From Streptomyces sp. NBC_01669 (lineage in GTDB: Bacteria; Actinomycetota; Actinomycetes; Streptomycetales; Streptomycetaceae), in NCBI RefSeq assembly GCF_026339735.1, contig NZ_JAPEQG010000001.1, positions 5,270,001 through 5,334,000 on the forward strand: DNA of 64,000 nucleotides, in the 5' to 3' direction. Under the pieces are notes generated by a model that was not told the DNA's origin, made no database searches, and saw only the letters and a program-made list of their open reading frames with translations. Below are positions 53,487 through 62,960 of the stretch, piece by piece. The position numbers were made by a program, and so were the translations under genes. How positions within the stretch are numbered: the stretch's first letter is position 1; the number at the start of each line of letters is the position of its first letter.

Positions 53487-53986
53487 GGAGGGAAGCCTAC
53501 GGCTTCCACCACGCAGACGCGCCTGGCGCATAAGCTTGGGAATCACCGGTACTTGCCCGGCGATGCGCACGCTGACCTGCAAGGATTTCCCTTGATGGCC
53601 GTCACCGCCGCGTCACGAATCACCGCCGTTGACCGTGGCTGACCGTCCGTTCTGGTGCGCATCTGGTGCGACCGGGTTCTCCGGACAGACGCACGCTTTC
53701 GAGGTCTGTGATCGTCCGTACGGCGTGGGTCGGGGGGGCCTTCCGACCTGGGCTGGGAGGGGAGCGGCGTACGGTGGCGAACGCTCGCGACCGTCAGTGA
53801 ATGAGACCAGAACTGAGACCAACGGCAGCAATGATCGGCGGTCGCCACCGGGCGTACTACGTGTGACGCAGCCGTTGAGGACGCGGCCGTCGCGGCGACA
53901 GGTGGCCGGTCTGACCTGGTGGGTATGCCAGTATCGGGATGGCCCCAGGCGCAGGGGGCGCACAGCCGTGACCGCATAATACGCGG
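53487..53986. other. Intergenic region of segment B
   Basis: About 500 bp between the divergent cold-shock-like and membrane-protein genes. No supported gene. CATAAT at 53975-53980 is a likely -10 element for the next gene. Confidence 0.4.
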
Positions 53987-55705
53987 GTGACGACGAGTTC
54001 AGTGCCGTACGCGGATGTCCCCGCTCGCCCTTGGGTGTCCGCCGATGCCAGGCGGTGGGCGGACGCGCGGGTGCCCGCGTGGGCGCGGCCGGTGGGGCCG
54101 GCGGTGGTGCTGCTGGTGGCCGTGGTCATGGCGGTGATGTTCTCGCCCGACCCGGTGTGCACGGTGGCCGCGCCCTGTGGGGCGGACTGGCTCGATGCGG
54201 CCGGAACGATGCTCTTCCTGCCGCACTTGGTGTGGCTGTTTGTGCTACCGGAACTCGCGCTCGTGTCGGCTCCGTTGCTGCTGATCTGGATGAGCAATCC
54301 CGATACTTGGCTGGGTGGGCCGGCCGAGAAGATCGCGGACGCCGTCGTTGTGGCGGCGCTGTGCTGGGGCTGGGCGGCCGTCGTGGCGCGGCTGCGGGCG
54401 CGCGGCCGCCAGCGGTCGCTCGTGCTCGACGCGGCCGGCGGCATCACGGTGCCCGCCCCGGCGACAGACGACGTCCGCCCTTGGCGCCGGGGCCTGGTCC
54501 GCGGCATTGCGGGGGCGATCCTCTGCGCGGTGGCCGGTGCCCTGATCACGACCGTCATCGTGGACGACCGGACAGACGACCGCCTGGCCCGTACGGCCAC
54601 GTCGGAGAACGCCCGGGTCGTGGCCTACAACACTGACGACTACACCGTCACCGTCCGCCTCCCAGACAGCACACGACACAGGTTCGACGCGCAGGGCAGT
54701 TATCGGGTCGGCAGCAGCGTGCCGGTGCTGATGCACAGCGATTGGGTGCGGCTCGCCACTGAGCCCTACGGCGACCGCACCGGCCGCCAGGCGCTGGCAC
54801 TCGTCCTCGCCGGGCTCGGTGTCACCGTGCTCGGCTCGGGCCTGCTCTCCCGCCGCCGGGCGGTGGCGCTGCGCCGCGCCCCGGTTCCGGTGCTGCGCGT
54901 CCTGACCCGTCACCATCAGGGACGTACGGAGATATTCGCCGCCGACGACATCGCCGCCCTGCGCCCGGTGCTGAGCTACGAGCCCCACACCCGCACCCGC
55001 ACCCGCACGGCACTGCGCCAGGCCCTGCTCTACGGTGCACCTGGCGAGGGCGGTGAGTTGATTCTGGCGAGCGCCACGGAGTTCGGGCAGTGGCTCGTCG
55101 AGGCGACCGCGTCCCCGATACGGCACGGTTCTCCCGACGGCACGGGTAAGCCCGGGGAATACCGTCCCGGCATAGCACGCACGGCCGCACACCGCCGAGC
55201 GGCCGAGGCCCGCGTCCAAGACGCCCTCGCCGCGATGACCCCTGCTACCGGACCGGTCCGGTGGCAGGCAGGTCCGGTGGCGCGCTCCGTCGGAGCGGCG
55301 TTCATCGTCGTGACCATCATGCTGCTGGGGACGTTCTTCACGGGTTCCCCTACGTGGTGGCAGCTGCCCATCTGGTCGGTGGGTGGTTTGTACTGGGTGA
55401 GCGTCTGCCTCCGGATGATGATCTGGCGGATCACCGCCGACTCCAACGGACTGCACGTTCGCGGCCTGTGGCGTACTCTCCACCTCCCGTGGGCGGATGT
55501 CATCCGCGCTGTCTACACCCCCGAAGGTGAGCTGATCGTCCGTTGCCGCACCGATGTCGACGACGCCCGCGTCGGCAGTGTCGGCTTCCCGCCGCTGGAG
55601 CGACGGCTGCGCCACCCAGGCCGTGCTGAGCGTGCCGCCGCCGAGATCACCGCGATGATCCGCGAGCCGGGCCTGCGACCGAAAAACGACGCCGGATGCA
55701 CATGA
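53987..55705 (+). CDS. Hypothetical membrane protein with C-terminal PH-like domain
   Basis: A 572-residue protein with about seven hydrophobic segments in two groups (residues 35-185 and 265-290, then 425-475). The end (WRITADSNGLHVRGLWRTLHLPWADVIRAVYTPEGELIV) reads like a bacterial PH domain as found in small membrane proteins. The middle (LARTATSENARVVAYNTDDYTVTVRLPDS) is a soluble beta-rich part. No ribosome site: CATAAT lies 6 nt before the GTG, so the transcript is probably leaderless. No known function. Confidence 0.7.
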   Translation: MTTSSVPYADVPARPWVSADARRWADARVPAWARPVGPAVVLLVAVVMAVMFSPDPVCTVAAPCGADWLDAAGTMLFLPHLVWLFVLPELALVSAPLLLIWMSNPDTWLGGPAEKIADAVVVAALCWGWAAVVARLRARGRQRSLVLDAAGGITVPAPATDDVRPWRRGLVRGIAGAILCAVAGALITTVIVDDRTDDRLARTATSENARVVAYNTDDYTVTVRLPDSTRHRFDAQGSYRVGSSVPVLMHSDWVRLATEPYGDRTGRQALALVLAGLGVTVLGSGLLSRRRAVALRRAPVPVLRVLTRHHQGRTEIFAADDIAALRPVLSYEPHTRTRTRTALRQALLYGAPGEGGELILASATEFGQWLVEATASPIRHGSPDGTGKPGEYRPGIARTAAHRRAAEARVQDALAAMTPATGPVRWQAGPVARSVGAAFIVVTIMLLGTFFTGSPTWWQLPIWSVGGLYWVSVCLRMMIWRITADSNGLHVRGLWRTLHLPWADVIRAVYTPEGELIVRCRTDVDDARVGSVGFPPLERRLRHPGRAERAAAEITAMIREPGLRPKNDAGCT

Positions 55706-56548
55706 CCGACCCCCGCTCCGCCCCTGTCACGCTCAGCGGTCCGTCATATCGGCCGCTCGGGGGCTGATGCCAAGCGACTGAGCTCGCGTGCGGTTGCGGT
55801 GGTTGCCGTACTTCGCTGCTGTAGTGCAACGGCTCCGGAGGCCCCTTGCGTCTAAATCGTCTACGCAGGTCAGAGAGCTCTCAAGGCTGTTCTTCCGTTG
55901 GACGGTCCACAGATAGTCCACCTATGGTCTCGACGAACGACTGGCCTATGCCCTCTTCGCGGGGGACAGGGAACGATAGGGCACGCTGAAGCGGCCGGGT
56001 CATCAGGCGTTCAGCCAGGGCAACGGATCAGGTCGCCGGTACCGACGGGTTCGCCTCGGAACATCATGGCGCCATGATGAGCGACATAGCCGCGGTCGAC
56101 CACCGCTTTAGGAGCGAGGTGGGGTGAGTTGGGGTCTGACCTGCGCGATGCGGACTTCGGCGTCTGCTGTCTCCGGTCTCCGCCAGCAGCCGCAGTTCCC
56201 CGTGAGTCCCCGCCCGATCTGGCGCGGTTGTGGCACGGGGAACTCCTGATCCGTAGATATAGAGGGATCGGTCAACCATGGCCATAGAGGTTGCCGTGAG
56301 GTCTCTCAGAGGGACTGCCGGATGGCTTCATCGAGCAGTAGTGACGTCACTTGTCGATGGGTTTGGGAGGCGCCCCGATCCACGGTCGGGTGATCTTGAC
56401 GAGATTGGGAGGCATGGCAGCTCTCGCTAGGGCACCATCGGGATGCTCTTGGTGAAAGGTGCTGGGCATGCCGCAGATGGTGCGCTCGGTACTGTCGCGG
56501 GAAGGGCACTCCGCAGCGCCCTGGCCGTGGAGTTTGGAAGGGGAACCG
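55706..56548. other. Gap with an 18-bp palindrome
   Basis: No supported gene in about 840 bp. CATCATGGCGCCATGATG at 56062-56079 is a perfect dyad. CCGCTTTAGGAG at 56103-56114 matches 12 bases of the att core, perhaps by chance. Confidence 0.4.
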
Positions 56549-57226
56549 GTGCTGATCCAGGCAATTGGAGCCGTGCTGCCGGCAGCGCTGGCGGTCGCAC
56601 TCAGCCCCTTCCCTCTGATCGGGATCGTACTGATCCTGGCCGGCCGACAGGGCCGACGCAACGGCCTGCTGTTCACGGCTGGGTGGATCGCCGGGCTCGG
56701 GATCGTGGCAACGCTCGTTGTGGTCGTGCTCGGTGGAGCCGACGACCCCGAAAGCCCATCGTCAGCGATCGCAGACTGGGGACGGGTGCTTGCCGGAGTG
56801 GCCCTCATCGTGCTGGGGGCGCGCAAATGGTGGCAGCGTCCGCGTGCCGGCAACGAGACCGAGAAGCCACGCTGGATGGCGTCACTCGATGACGTCTCGG
56901 CCCTGCGGGCTCTGCTCCTAGGTGTGCTGCTGTCGGGCGCCAACCCAAAGAACCTCGTCCTGACGGCCTCGGCCGCCACGTCGATCGTCGAAGCGGGGGC
57001 TCACAATGTCGATCTCACCGTGGCCGTCACCGTCTTCGTTCTCGTCGGCTCCTGCACCGTCCTCGGCGCCGTCATCATCCATCTCGTCGGCGGACAGCGC
57101 GCGGCGTCGTTCCTGGACAGTGTCAGGCAATTCATGATCACCAACAGCACCGTGATCACCGCGATGGTGCTTCTCCTTCTGGGCGCCAACATCCTCGGCG
57201 ACGGACTCACCGGACTTGGTCGGTGA
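56549..57226 (+). CDS. GAP family (Sap-like) membrane protein
   Basis: A 225-residue paralog of the gene at 51905: AALAVALSPFPLIGIVLIL, GRQGRRNGLLFTAGWIAGLG, LLGVLLSGANPKNLVL and LLLLGANILGDGLTGL. Six helices are expected. GTG 56549 is chosen because GGAAGGGG is correctly spaced; longer forms from 56459 would add a hydrophilic tail. Sap/GAP proteins are linked to export of glycolipids or similar molecules in mycobacteria; the cargo here is unknown. Confidence 0.82.
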   Translation: MLIQAIGAVLPAALAVALSPFPLIGIVLILAGRQGRRNGLLFTAGWIAGLGIVATLVVVVLGGADDPESPSSAIADWGRVLAGVALIVLGARKWWQRPRAGNETEKPRWMASLDDVSALRALLLGVLLSGANPKNLVLTASAATSIVEAGAHNVDLTVAVTVFVLVGSCTVLGAVIIHLVGGQRAASFLDSVRQFMITNSTVITAMVLLLLGANILGDGLTGLGR

Positions 57227-57999
57227 GTCCTCCCATCACAGTGCGGCCCCATCTTCGGGGAAAGGCACCGTGCGTCCGCTCAAGTTTCGTCGGGCCCTCT
57301 GAACCACATCGGCGGAGGCTGTCCCCCCGCCTCTAACCCACCGCCCACCCCAGCTTCCATCCCGTCCGCCTTCGGCCCACACACCGTGGAGCGGGCGTGG
57401 TTCAGGGCGTCAAGGTGGAGCGCGCCACTGTACGAACGACCTTGACGCCCTGGGCCGCGACTGCTCGGCTCTGCCTGGGTCGGAGGTGGTCGGGATGGGA
57501 GCCCACGACGCTCGCCACGATCCGGGCGGCACTCGCGAACGGCGCCCCGTCCATCCCGGAGTCTGAGCGCCCCCGCCGGAGGCATGTCCTTCAGCCTGCC
57601 GTTTCCCTTCGTCCAGGCTTTCTCGCTCTAGTTGCGCGACCGGCGTAGCCGGGGCCCAGAGCGGGGCGGAGACAGGAGCGCAGGGCCCCGGCGGTGAGCG
57701 GGGGAGCGCGCGACGAGCGGAGCGAGGAGCCTTGATGAGGTAGAGAAACCTGTAACAGGCCTAGCCAGGGAGTCCCTTTCGGATCTCCTGACTGCGCTAG
57801 AGCGTGTGTGAGGTTGTGACCAATGTTCGGGTTTTCCCTGTCGGTTGGTCCGGTGTGCGGTGTCCTGTGATAGTGAACCTTGATCATTTCCATCGAAGTT
57901 TGGTGATCGTGAGGTCGTGCCGCCGAAGGTTGACCATGCAGGCGCGCACCCATTGAGCTGCGACGCCCTGCATGCCGCTGACCGGGGCATGATGCCCTC
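57227..57999. other. Non-coding or decayed stretch
   Basis: About 770 bp with no supported gene. The GAGCGGAGCGAGGAG region around 57715 is purine-rich and repetitive. Possibly remnants of replication or transfer functions, but nothing is recognisable. Confidence 0.3.
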
Positions 58000-58245
58000 A
58001 TGGAAATTGGTTTCCCATGGGGGTCCACGCCAACCGTCGATCTCCGCCTGTGGCGCTCCGATGCCATCGTGCTGTTCGACTGGCTGACGAGCACCGACCT
58101 GAACGCCGTACCGATCACGCATCCGGCTCAGAAGCAGGCTCTCGCAGACCTGCTGGCGCGTTTGGAGGAGGTGGACGTTATTGAGTCCACCGAGGAAGAG
58201 ATCGCCGCAGCCCAGGAAGAGGTGGCCAAGGATATGGGCTGGTAG
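58000..58245 (+). CDS. Small acidic hypothetical protein
   Basis: An 81-residue protein, MEIGFPWGSTPTVDLRLW at the start and a helical, acidic C-terminus (ALADLLARLEEVDVIES, EEEIAAAQEEVAKDMGW). The conserved-looking start (a beta strand) and acidic helices give it the look of a small actinobacterial protein found in mobile regions, perhaps an antitoxin-like or accessory protein. No toxin partner is identifiable, and no good ribosome site is seen. Confidence 0.6.
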   Translation: MEIGFPWGSTPTVDLRLWRSDAIVLFDWLTSTDLNAVPITHPAQKQALADLLARLEEVDVIESTEEEIAAAQEEVAKDMGW

Positions 58246-58419
58246 GAGGCCGGAGGCGATCAAGCGTCGCTGGCACGCGCTCAAGGTTCACTGGCACATG
58301 ACAGCTGTCTCGCCTCGTCGAACGTTGATCACACAGGTCGGAACATCGCGTCACCAAGTGGGCAGTCTTGTTGTTGCCGTTCAGGTTGGTTTGTACGCAT
58401 GGTTGAGGGAGGTCAGCGG

Positions 58420-58932
58420 GTGTCCGCTGTGGACTTTTACGCTTATGTCGCCTCTCACTGCGACGTACTCGGGGCAGGGATCGGCGCCGGCCCCGACGCC
58501 TGGGAAGCCGTTGTGGGGGCGGGATTTCTCGATGTTCCCGGCGGCGGTCTCCTGCGGCGGGACTACGGGCTCGTGGAGGTCTCCTTTTCACCGGACCAGC
58601 AGGGGCGCATGTCCTGCTTCGGCTTCGGCGTGAAGATCCACCGGCTGCTCTATGACCAGTCTCCGGGCACTGTGCCGCCACCGCTCTCACGGGAGTATGG
58701 AGTCTTCCCCTCCAGAGCCCCGTTCGAAGAACTGCGGGCCAACGTGACGGCCCTCGGCCACACAGTCGAACTCGATGACAAGTCTCGTGACATGCACCGC
58801 TACCGCGTGCTGGAGTCCGGTGCCCGCATCCACGTCATTGTCGACCCCGACCCATACGGGTCAGGCGACCATGATCCGGACGGCCATCAGGTGGGCGACG
58901 TATGGTCTATCGACGCGTCTCGGGCCTGGTGA
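58420..58932 (+). CDS. Hypothetical protein
   Basis: A 170-residue protein starting at GTG 58420 behind GAGGGAGGT; an ATG at 58399 would add seven residues but place the ribosome site inside the gene. It begins SAVDFYAYVASHCDVLGAGIGAG and contains VSFSPDQQGRMSCFGFGVKIHRL, a strand/helix pattern like small immunity-type proteins. Not assigned to a family. Confidence 0.6.
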   Translation: MSAVDFYAYVASHCDVLGAGIGAGPDAWEAVVGAGFLDVPGGGLLRRDYGLVEVSFSPDQQGRMSCFGFGVKIHRLLYDQSPGTVPPPLSREYGVFPSRAPFEELRANVTALGHTVELDDKSRDMHRYRVLESGARIHVIVDPDPYGSGDHDPDGHQVGDVWSIDASRAW

Positions 58933-59052
58933 GGGTCCCTGCAGCGGCCCTTGCACCTGTGAGCGTGGCCGCTTGGCTCGGATAGACCCCGGCTATACCC
59001 ACGCGGACGGTTCCACGGCTTGGGCTGGAGCTGCTTTGGGGCGAGAGTAGTC

Positions 59053-60069
59053 ATGGCCCCTTACGCTGCCGCGATTCGGGCAGCTCCTGAACTGTCACTA
59101 GCTAGCATCCCGACGCCGACCAGGTCAGCCAAGCTGTCCGAGTGGCTTCCCTACTGGCTGGAGCACTACGTGCAGCCGCGTCGCAAGCTCAGCACGTACG
59201 ACAAGTACGAGGCGCACGTTCGCCTCTACTTGATCCCCATGCTCGGTACCAAGCGGCTGGAGACGCTGAGCGTCGCCGACGTGCGCCGGTTCATCACTCG
59301 GGTGCAGGCCGCCCAGACGCCGGCTACTGCGAAGGAATCCCACCGGGTGCTGCGTACCGCGCTCACGGCGGCAGTCCGCGAGGAACTGATCACGCGGAAC
59401 GTCGCATCCCTGGTTGAGCCGCCGCGGGTGAAGCAGCGGGAGATCAGCCCGTGGTCCCTGAAGGAGACCCTGTCCTTCCTGGAGGCTGCGCGCCGCGATC
59501 CGCTGTATGCAGCGTTCGTGCTGGCTATTTGCATGGGGCTCCGGCGCGATGAGTTGGTGGGCCTGCGCTGGTCGGACGTGGACCTGGATAACCGGGTGCT
59601 GCACGTTCGTCACCAGACCCAGCGCCGCAGGGGCACGCTCTACGACGACGACCCCAAGAGCCGGCGGCGCCGGGTCGTCCCGATGCCCGCGCTGTGCGTC
59701 GCGCCGTTGCGCTGGCACCGCCTGCGGCAGCGGGAGACGTTCGCGGCGACGGGCGTCGCCTGGTCCGACGGCGGATACATCTTCGCGACCAGGAACGGCC
59801 GGCCGGTGGAGCCCCGGAACGTCTACCGGTCCTTCACTCGGGTTGCGGCTGATGCCGGTCTGCGGGTGGTCCGGCTGCACGACGCGCGGCACGGCTGCGC
59901 CACGCTGCTGACGGCGGCCGGAGTCGCGCCGAGGGTCATCATGGAGATCCTCGGGCACAGCCAGATCAGCATCACGATGGACGTCTATACCCACGTCGTG
60001 CACGACACGCAGCGGGAGGCGATCAGCCACATGGACCGCCTTCTCAAGCGCCGTCTGCCAGCCACCTGA
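59053..60069 (+). CDS. int: Tyrosine site-specific integrase
   Basis: A 338-residue phage-type tyrosine recombinase. N-terminal SAM-like DNA-binding domain (residues about 28-110, LSEWLPYWLEHYVQPRRKL), then the catalytic domain with R164 in GLRRDELVGLRW, H276-x2-R279 in HDARHGCATLL, H302 in LGHSQISITMD and nucleophile Y312 in DVYTHV. ATG 59053 follows GGGGCGAGAG. No xis or rep gene precedes it, so only integration (or host-aided excision) is expected. It is 790 bp from att copy 3 and should act at the tRNA-Arg site. Confidence 0.93.
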   Translation: MAPYAAAIRAAPELSLASIPTPTRSAKLSEWLPYWLEHYVQPRRKLSTYDKYEAHVRLYLIPMLGTKRLETLSVADVRRFITRVQAAQTPATAKESHRVLRTALTAAVREELITRNVASLVEPPRVKQREISPWSLKETLSFLEAARRDPLYAAFVLAICMGLRRDELVGLRWSDVDLDNRVLHVRHQTQRRRGTLYDDDPKSRRRRVVPMPALCVAPLRWHRLRQRETFAATGVAWSDGGYIFATRNGRPVEPRNVYRSFTRVAADAGLRVVRLHDARHGCATLLTAAGVAPRVIMEILGHSQISITMDVYTHVVHDTQREAISHMDRLLKRRLPAT

Positions 60070-60177
60070 GCCTGGTCTATAGCCTCTGCCCGTGGTCAGC
60101 TCCTTGGCTGACCACGGGCTCAATGAGGGAACACGAGCGCCTGACCGTGTCGTTGGTTCTCTGGGAGAGGAGTGCCG

Positions 60178-60690
60178 GTGAAGACACGTCAGAAGGACCG
60201 CGATGCCCCCGAACCACAAGCACCGTGGAATGAAGTCAGGCCACGGCTATGGATTGGCGGACACTTCTGGGCCGGCCCCGACGGTGCTGTGCAGACCGCC
60301 GTCGTTGACGCTCAATTCGACCTGGTCATCAGCCTATTCACTCGAACAGGCCACGGGCCGACCCCTGGAGTCGAGCATCTGATCAGCGAGATCCCCGACA
60401 ACCCGCTCACAGCCGAGCAGCTCCACTCGGTCCAACGGCTGGCCGTCACCGCCGCAGAGGCCGTACGGAACGACCGCACCGTTCTCGTGCGCTGCCACTC
60501 CGGCTACAACCGCTCCGCCCTCGTCGTCGCACAGACCCTGATCGAGCTTGGCCAGGACGCCAACACCGCCATCGACCTCATCCGACAGCGACGATCACCC
60601 TGGGCACTGAACAACCAGACCTTCGAGCAGTACCTCACCACCGGACTCGACGTCGCCTACCTCCTGGCTGGACTCGAAACCCCCACCTGA
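60178..60690 (+). CDS. Dual-specificity/tyrosine phosphatase family protein
   Basis: A 170-residue cysteine phosphatase. The P-loop is C106-x5-R112 in RCHSGYNRSAL, and D74 of EIPDNPL is a candidate general acid. GGAGAGGAG is best placed for the GTG at 60178 (a GTG at 60172 is too near). The residue before the cysteine is Arg instead of the usual His. It is the last gene of segment B, downstream of the integrase. Related proteins are common on actinomycete mobile elements and phages; substrate unknown. Confidence 0.8.
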   Translation: MKTRQKDRDAPEPQAPWNEVRPRLWIGGHFWAGPDGAVQTAVVDAQFDLVISLFTRTGHGPTPGVEHLISEIPDNPLTAEQLHSVQRLAVTAAEAVRNDRTVLVRCHSGYNRSALVVAQTLIELGQDANTAIDLIRQRRSPWALNNQTFEQYLTTGLDVAYLLAGLETPT

Positions 60691-60815
60691 CCAGCAGCAC
60701 TGCCTGTCGTTACTCGCGGTCGGCATGGGTCTCGTCGCGCTGGGGCACGTCATGAAGCCCACGTGATAACTCGACGTGTCGGCGCTGAGACGCGACTGCC
60801 GTCAACTGTGCCGTC

Positions 60816-60851
60816 AAAAGGCCCCGGACCATGATCGGTCCGGGGCCTTTT
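60816..60851. terminator. Perfect bidirectional terminator
   Basis: AAAAGGCCCCGGACC (60816-60830) pairs with GGTCCGGGGCCTTTT (60837-60851) over a 6-nt loop. T-runs on both strands. It adjoins att copy 3 and would terminate a tRNA transcript from the right. Confidence 0.92.
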
Positions 60852-60857
60852 GGCTGG

Positions 60858-60899
60858 TGCCCCCGGCAGGATTCGAACCTGCGACACCCGCTTTAGGAG
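60858..60899 (-). repeat. att core copy 3 (tRNA-Arg 3' end, 42/42)
   Basis: Identical to the tRNA-Arg 3' end over 42 bp; followed by TTCG as in copies 1 and 2. It marks the junction of segments B and C. Confidence 0.92.
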
Positions 60900-60982
60900 T
60901 TCGCCCGGGGTGGCACTCTGACGCCTCCGGCCGGGGGTACCGATGTCGCTCAGGCTTACCCAGGGTTGCTGCTGTCCAGCGT

Positions 60983-61007
60983 CGTTGATGTCAGCCGTGG
61001 ATGTCAG
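60983..61007. repeat. Doubled GATGTCAG arm motif, copy 3
   Basis: GATGTCAG at 60987 and 61000, 13 bp apart, starting 83 bp after att copy 3. The stop codon of the secreted-protein gene falls in the second unit. Confidence 0.62.
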
Positions 61008-62332
61008 CGGCTCGCCTTCACGGCCTCCGACGTCGCTGCTCGGAACGACCCGGTCGCCTCGAAGTGCGCGCGGAAGTAACCGTGCCCCGCATCGGCGATG
61101 TCGGCCGAGAAGGCGTGGCCGCTACCGGACCAGGTGGCCTCCGTCGTGAGCAGGTCCGCCCACTGTTTGCCGTCACGCGAGTACTGGATGTGTACCGGGA
61201 TGGTGGCGGGCGTCCAGCTCTCGGGGAAGTCCATCGCACCCTCGACGTGCACGCTGTGGTCCTGTGTACGGGTGGCCGAGAACGAGGAGAAGACCGAGGC
61301 ACGCAGAACGGTGATCTGAGTACTGTTCGTGGAGGCGGGGGCGATGAATGGGTCGTCGCTGTGCGACGCCACGCGGAAGCTGCCGGTTTCCCACGGGGTG
61401 TGAGTCAAGGTGACCTTACCGTCCTCGCCAGTGGTGAAGTAGCCGACACTGGCCGACTGACCGCCGGAGGAGGGCTCGAAGAGCACCCCACCGCTCTGAC
61501 CCTCGAAGGGAACCCAGCCCTGCGGGGTCTCGCGCTCCAGCGTCGCCGTGAGGGTGACCTGTTGCCCGAAGTCGATCGTTTGAGCCATTGCCGGGGCCTG
61601 GACGGTCCAGCGCGTGGCTACCTGCCGGACGCCGATCTGTGTCGACGGGGACTCGCCGTACAGGACGTACGGGTGCTCGTTGACGTGCCGGTAGACGACC
61701 TGGACCGGCACCGCGTCGTTCACGGTGACCGTGCCGGAGAAGCGTCCCTCCGTGTCGGTGCGGACGGTGTTCTCCGTCCAGTAGTCAACATCGATGTCCA
61801 CCGGGTGGTCCGCCAGGGGCTTCAGCTCGCGGGTCGCCGGCCATCGTCCCTTCAAGAGGCCGTCGATGCGCACCTGGCGGTGGTCGATGTCGACCTCCGT
61901 GCGGTCTGTGCGCACGTCCTCGAATACCGGCGCGACGTAGTAGGCAAGCGAGCCCGCGGAGTTGTTGGTGGTGCGGTCGCCGTCGGCGTCCGTGGCCTCG
62001 ATTCGGACGGTGTAGCTGCCCAGGTCGGCAAGGCTCAGAGGCTGCTTCGTGTGCCACACGCCGTTGTCCGGTGTGCCGGAGACGAGGCCGAACGCGTCGT
62101 TCTCCACGACGGCGACTTCCTGCTGTGTGGCCGCGGAGACGATATGGGCCCTGATCACCGTGATGGCGCTGTCGGAGCTGATACTGACGGCCAGGGTGCC
62201 CAGGTCGTCCGAGACGCTGTTCGCCCACCTGACGTCAGGAGCCTGCCCCTCCGCGGCGTTTGCTGCCGGGCTGCCGGCCAAAAGGATTGCGACGGTGCCG
62301 ATGGCGGCCCAAGCCGCCCGTGTTCTGAACAT
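61004..62332 (-). CDS. Secreted beta-sandwich (Ig-like) protein
   Basis: A 442-residue exported protein. The Sec signal MFRTRAAWAAIGTVAILLAG ends in SPAANA before AEGQ. The mature part is a series of beta-sandwich domains: YTVRIEATDADGDRTTNN, RFSGTVTVNDAVPVQVVY, VTLTATLERETPQGWVPF with TTGEDGKVTLTHTPWETGSFRV, and a last domain (VHIQYSRDGKQWADLLT). It resembles streptomycete secreted proteins of unknown function that bind surfaces. It is the only intact gene of segment C. Confidence 0.75.
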   Translation of the reverse strand: MFRTRAAWAAIGTVAILLAGSPAANAAEGQAPDVRWANSVSDDLGTLAVSISSDSAITVIRAHIVSAATQQEVAVVENDAFGLVSGTPDNGVWHTKQPLSLADLGSYTVRIEATDADGDRTTNNSAGSLAYYVAPVFEDVRTDRTEVDIDHRQVRIDGLLKGRWPATRELKPLADHPVDIDVDYWTENTVRTDTEGRFSGTVTVNDAVPVQVVYRHVNEHPYVLYGESPSTQIGVRQVATRWTVQAPAMAQTIDFGQQVTLTATLERETPQGWVPFEGQSGGVLFEPSSGGQSASVGYFTTGEDGKVTLTHTPWETGSFRVASHSDDPFIAPASTNSTQITVLRASVFSSFSATRTQDHSVHVEGAMDFPESWTPATIPVHIQYSRDGKQWADLLTTEATWSGSGHAFSADIADAGHGYFRAHFEATGSFRAATSEAVKASR

Positions 62333-62517
62333 CAGTCCCCCCAAGGACGTGTCGAAAACCGTGCCGCGATTTCTCCGCGTGTCTGCGGTGGATGCCGCGG
62401 CTGAACCGCATTTCTATCGCACGGCTGTGACATCGGTTCCGTGAGTCTCGCTGCTGTACGGAGCTCGCTGCTACGGATGCGACTCGGGGTCGGTACCGAC
62501 GAGCCCTTGCTCTTGGG

Positions 62518-62960
62518 TCAATTCACAGCGCAGACCTGCGTCCTGGCCAGCGCCAGGAGGTCTTCCCGCGGCGTGGACGGGAACAGGACGACGTGGTCCA
62601 CAAAACCGACACGGGGGACACGACCGGCTTCTGGCCCAGCACGTGCTTCCCGGTTGTGGACTGGAGCGGTGTGGCTGCGGGGAAGAACCAATCAGGGGTA
62701 CCGGCCTTCCGCCAGGCTGGCCGGGCGCCGATCTCCTTCGGGGCCAGGATCGGATGCGCGGTGTACTTCCGCCGGCGCGGGCTGGTGCGCTGCCAGTACC
62801 GGTCGCCGTGCTCGATGGTGTTGCCATAGTCGTAGCCGACCGGATGGCCGTCCGTGTACGCGAGGACGGCCATGAACCCCGGCTCGTGCCGCGAGCACGC
62901 GCCACCTCCGAGGACACCAGGTCCGGGGCAGACGTCCAGCCCGGCGAGACCGACGAGCCC
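62518..62960 (-). pseudogene. Decayed GNAT acetyltransferase
   Basis: The segment GFMAVLAYTDGHPVGYDYGN, then TIEHGDRYWQRT and ILAPKEIGARPAWRKAGT, corresponds to the first half of an actinobacterial GNAT acetyltransferase. After about 62695 the frame loses similarity. Another frame near 62520-62610 contains FVDHVVLFPSTPREDLLALA followed by a stop, which may be a second fragment. No continuous gene can be assembled. Confidence 0.55.

Noticed and set aside
56103..56114. A fifth att copy (CCGCTTTAGGAG).
   Set aside because: Only 12 bases match, with no flanking similarity and no arm motif at the expected distance.
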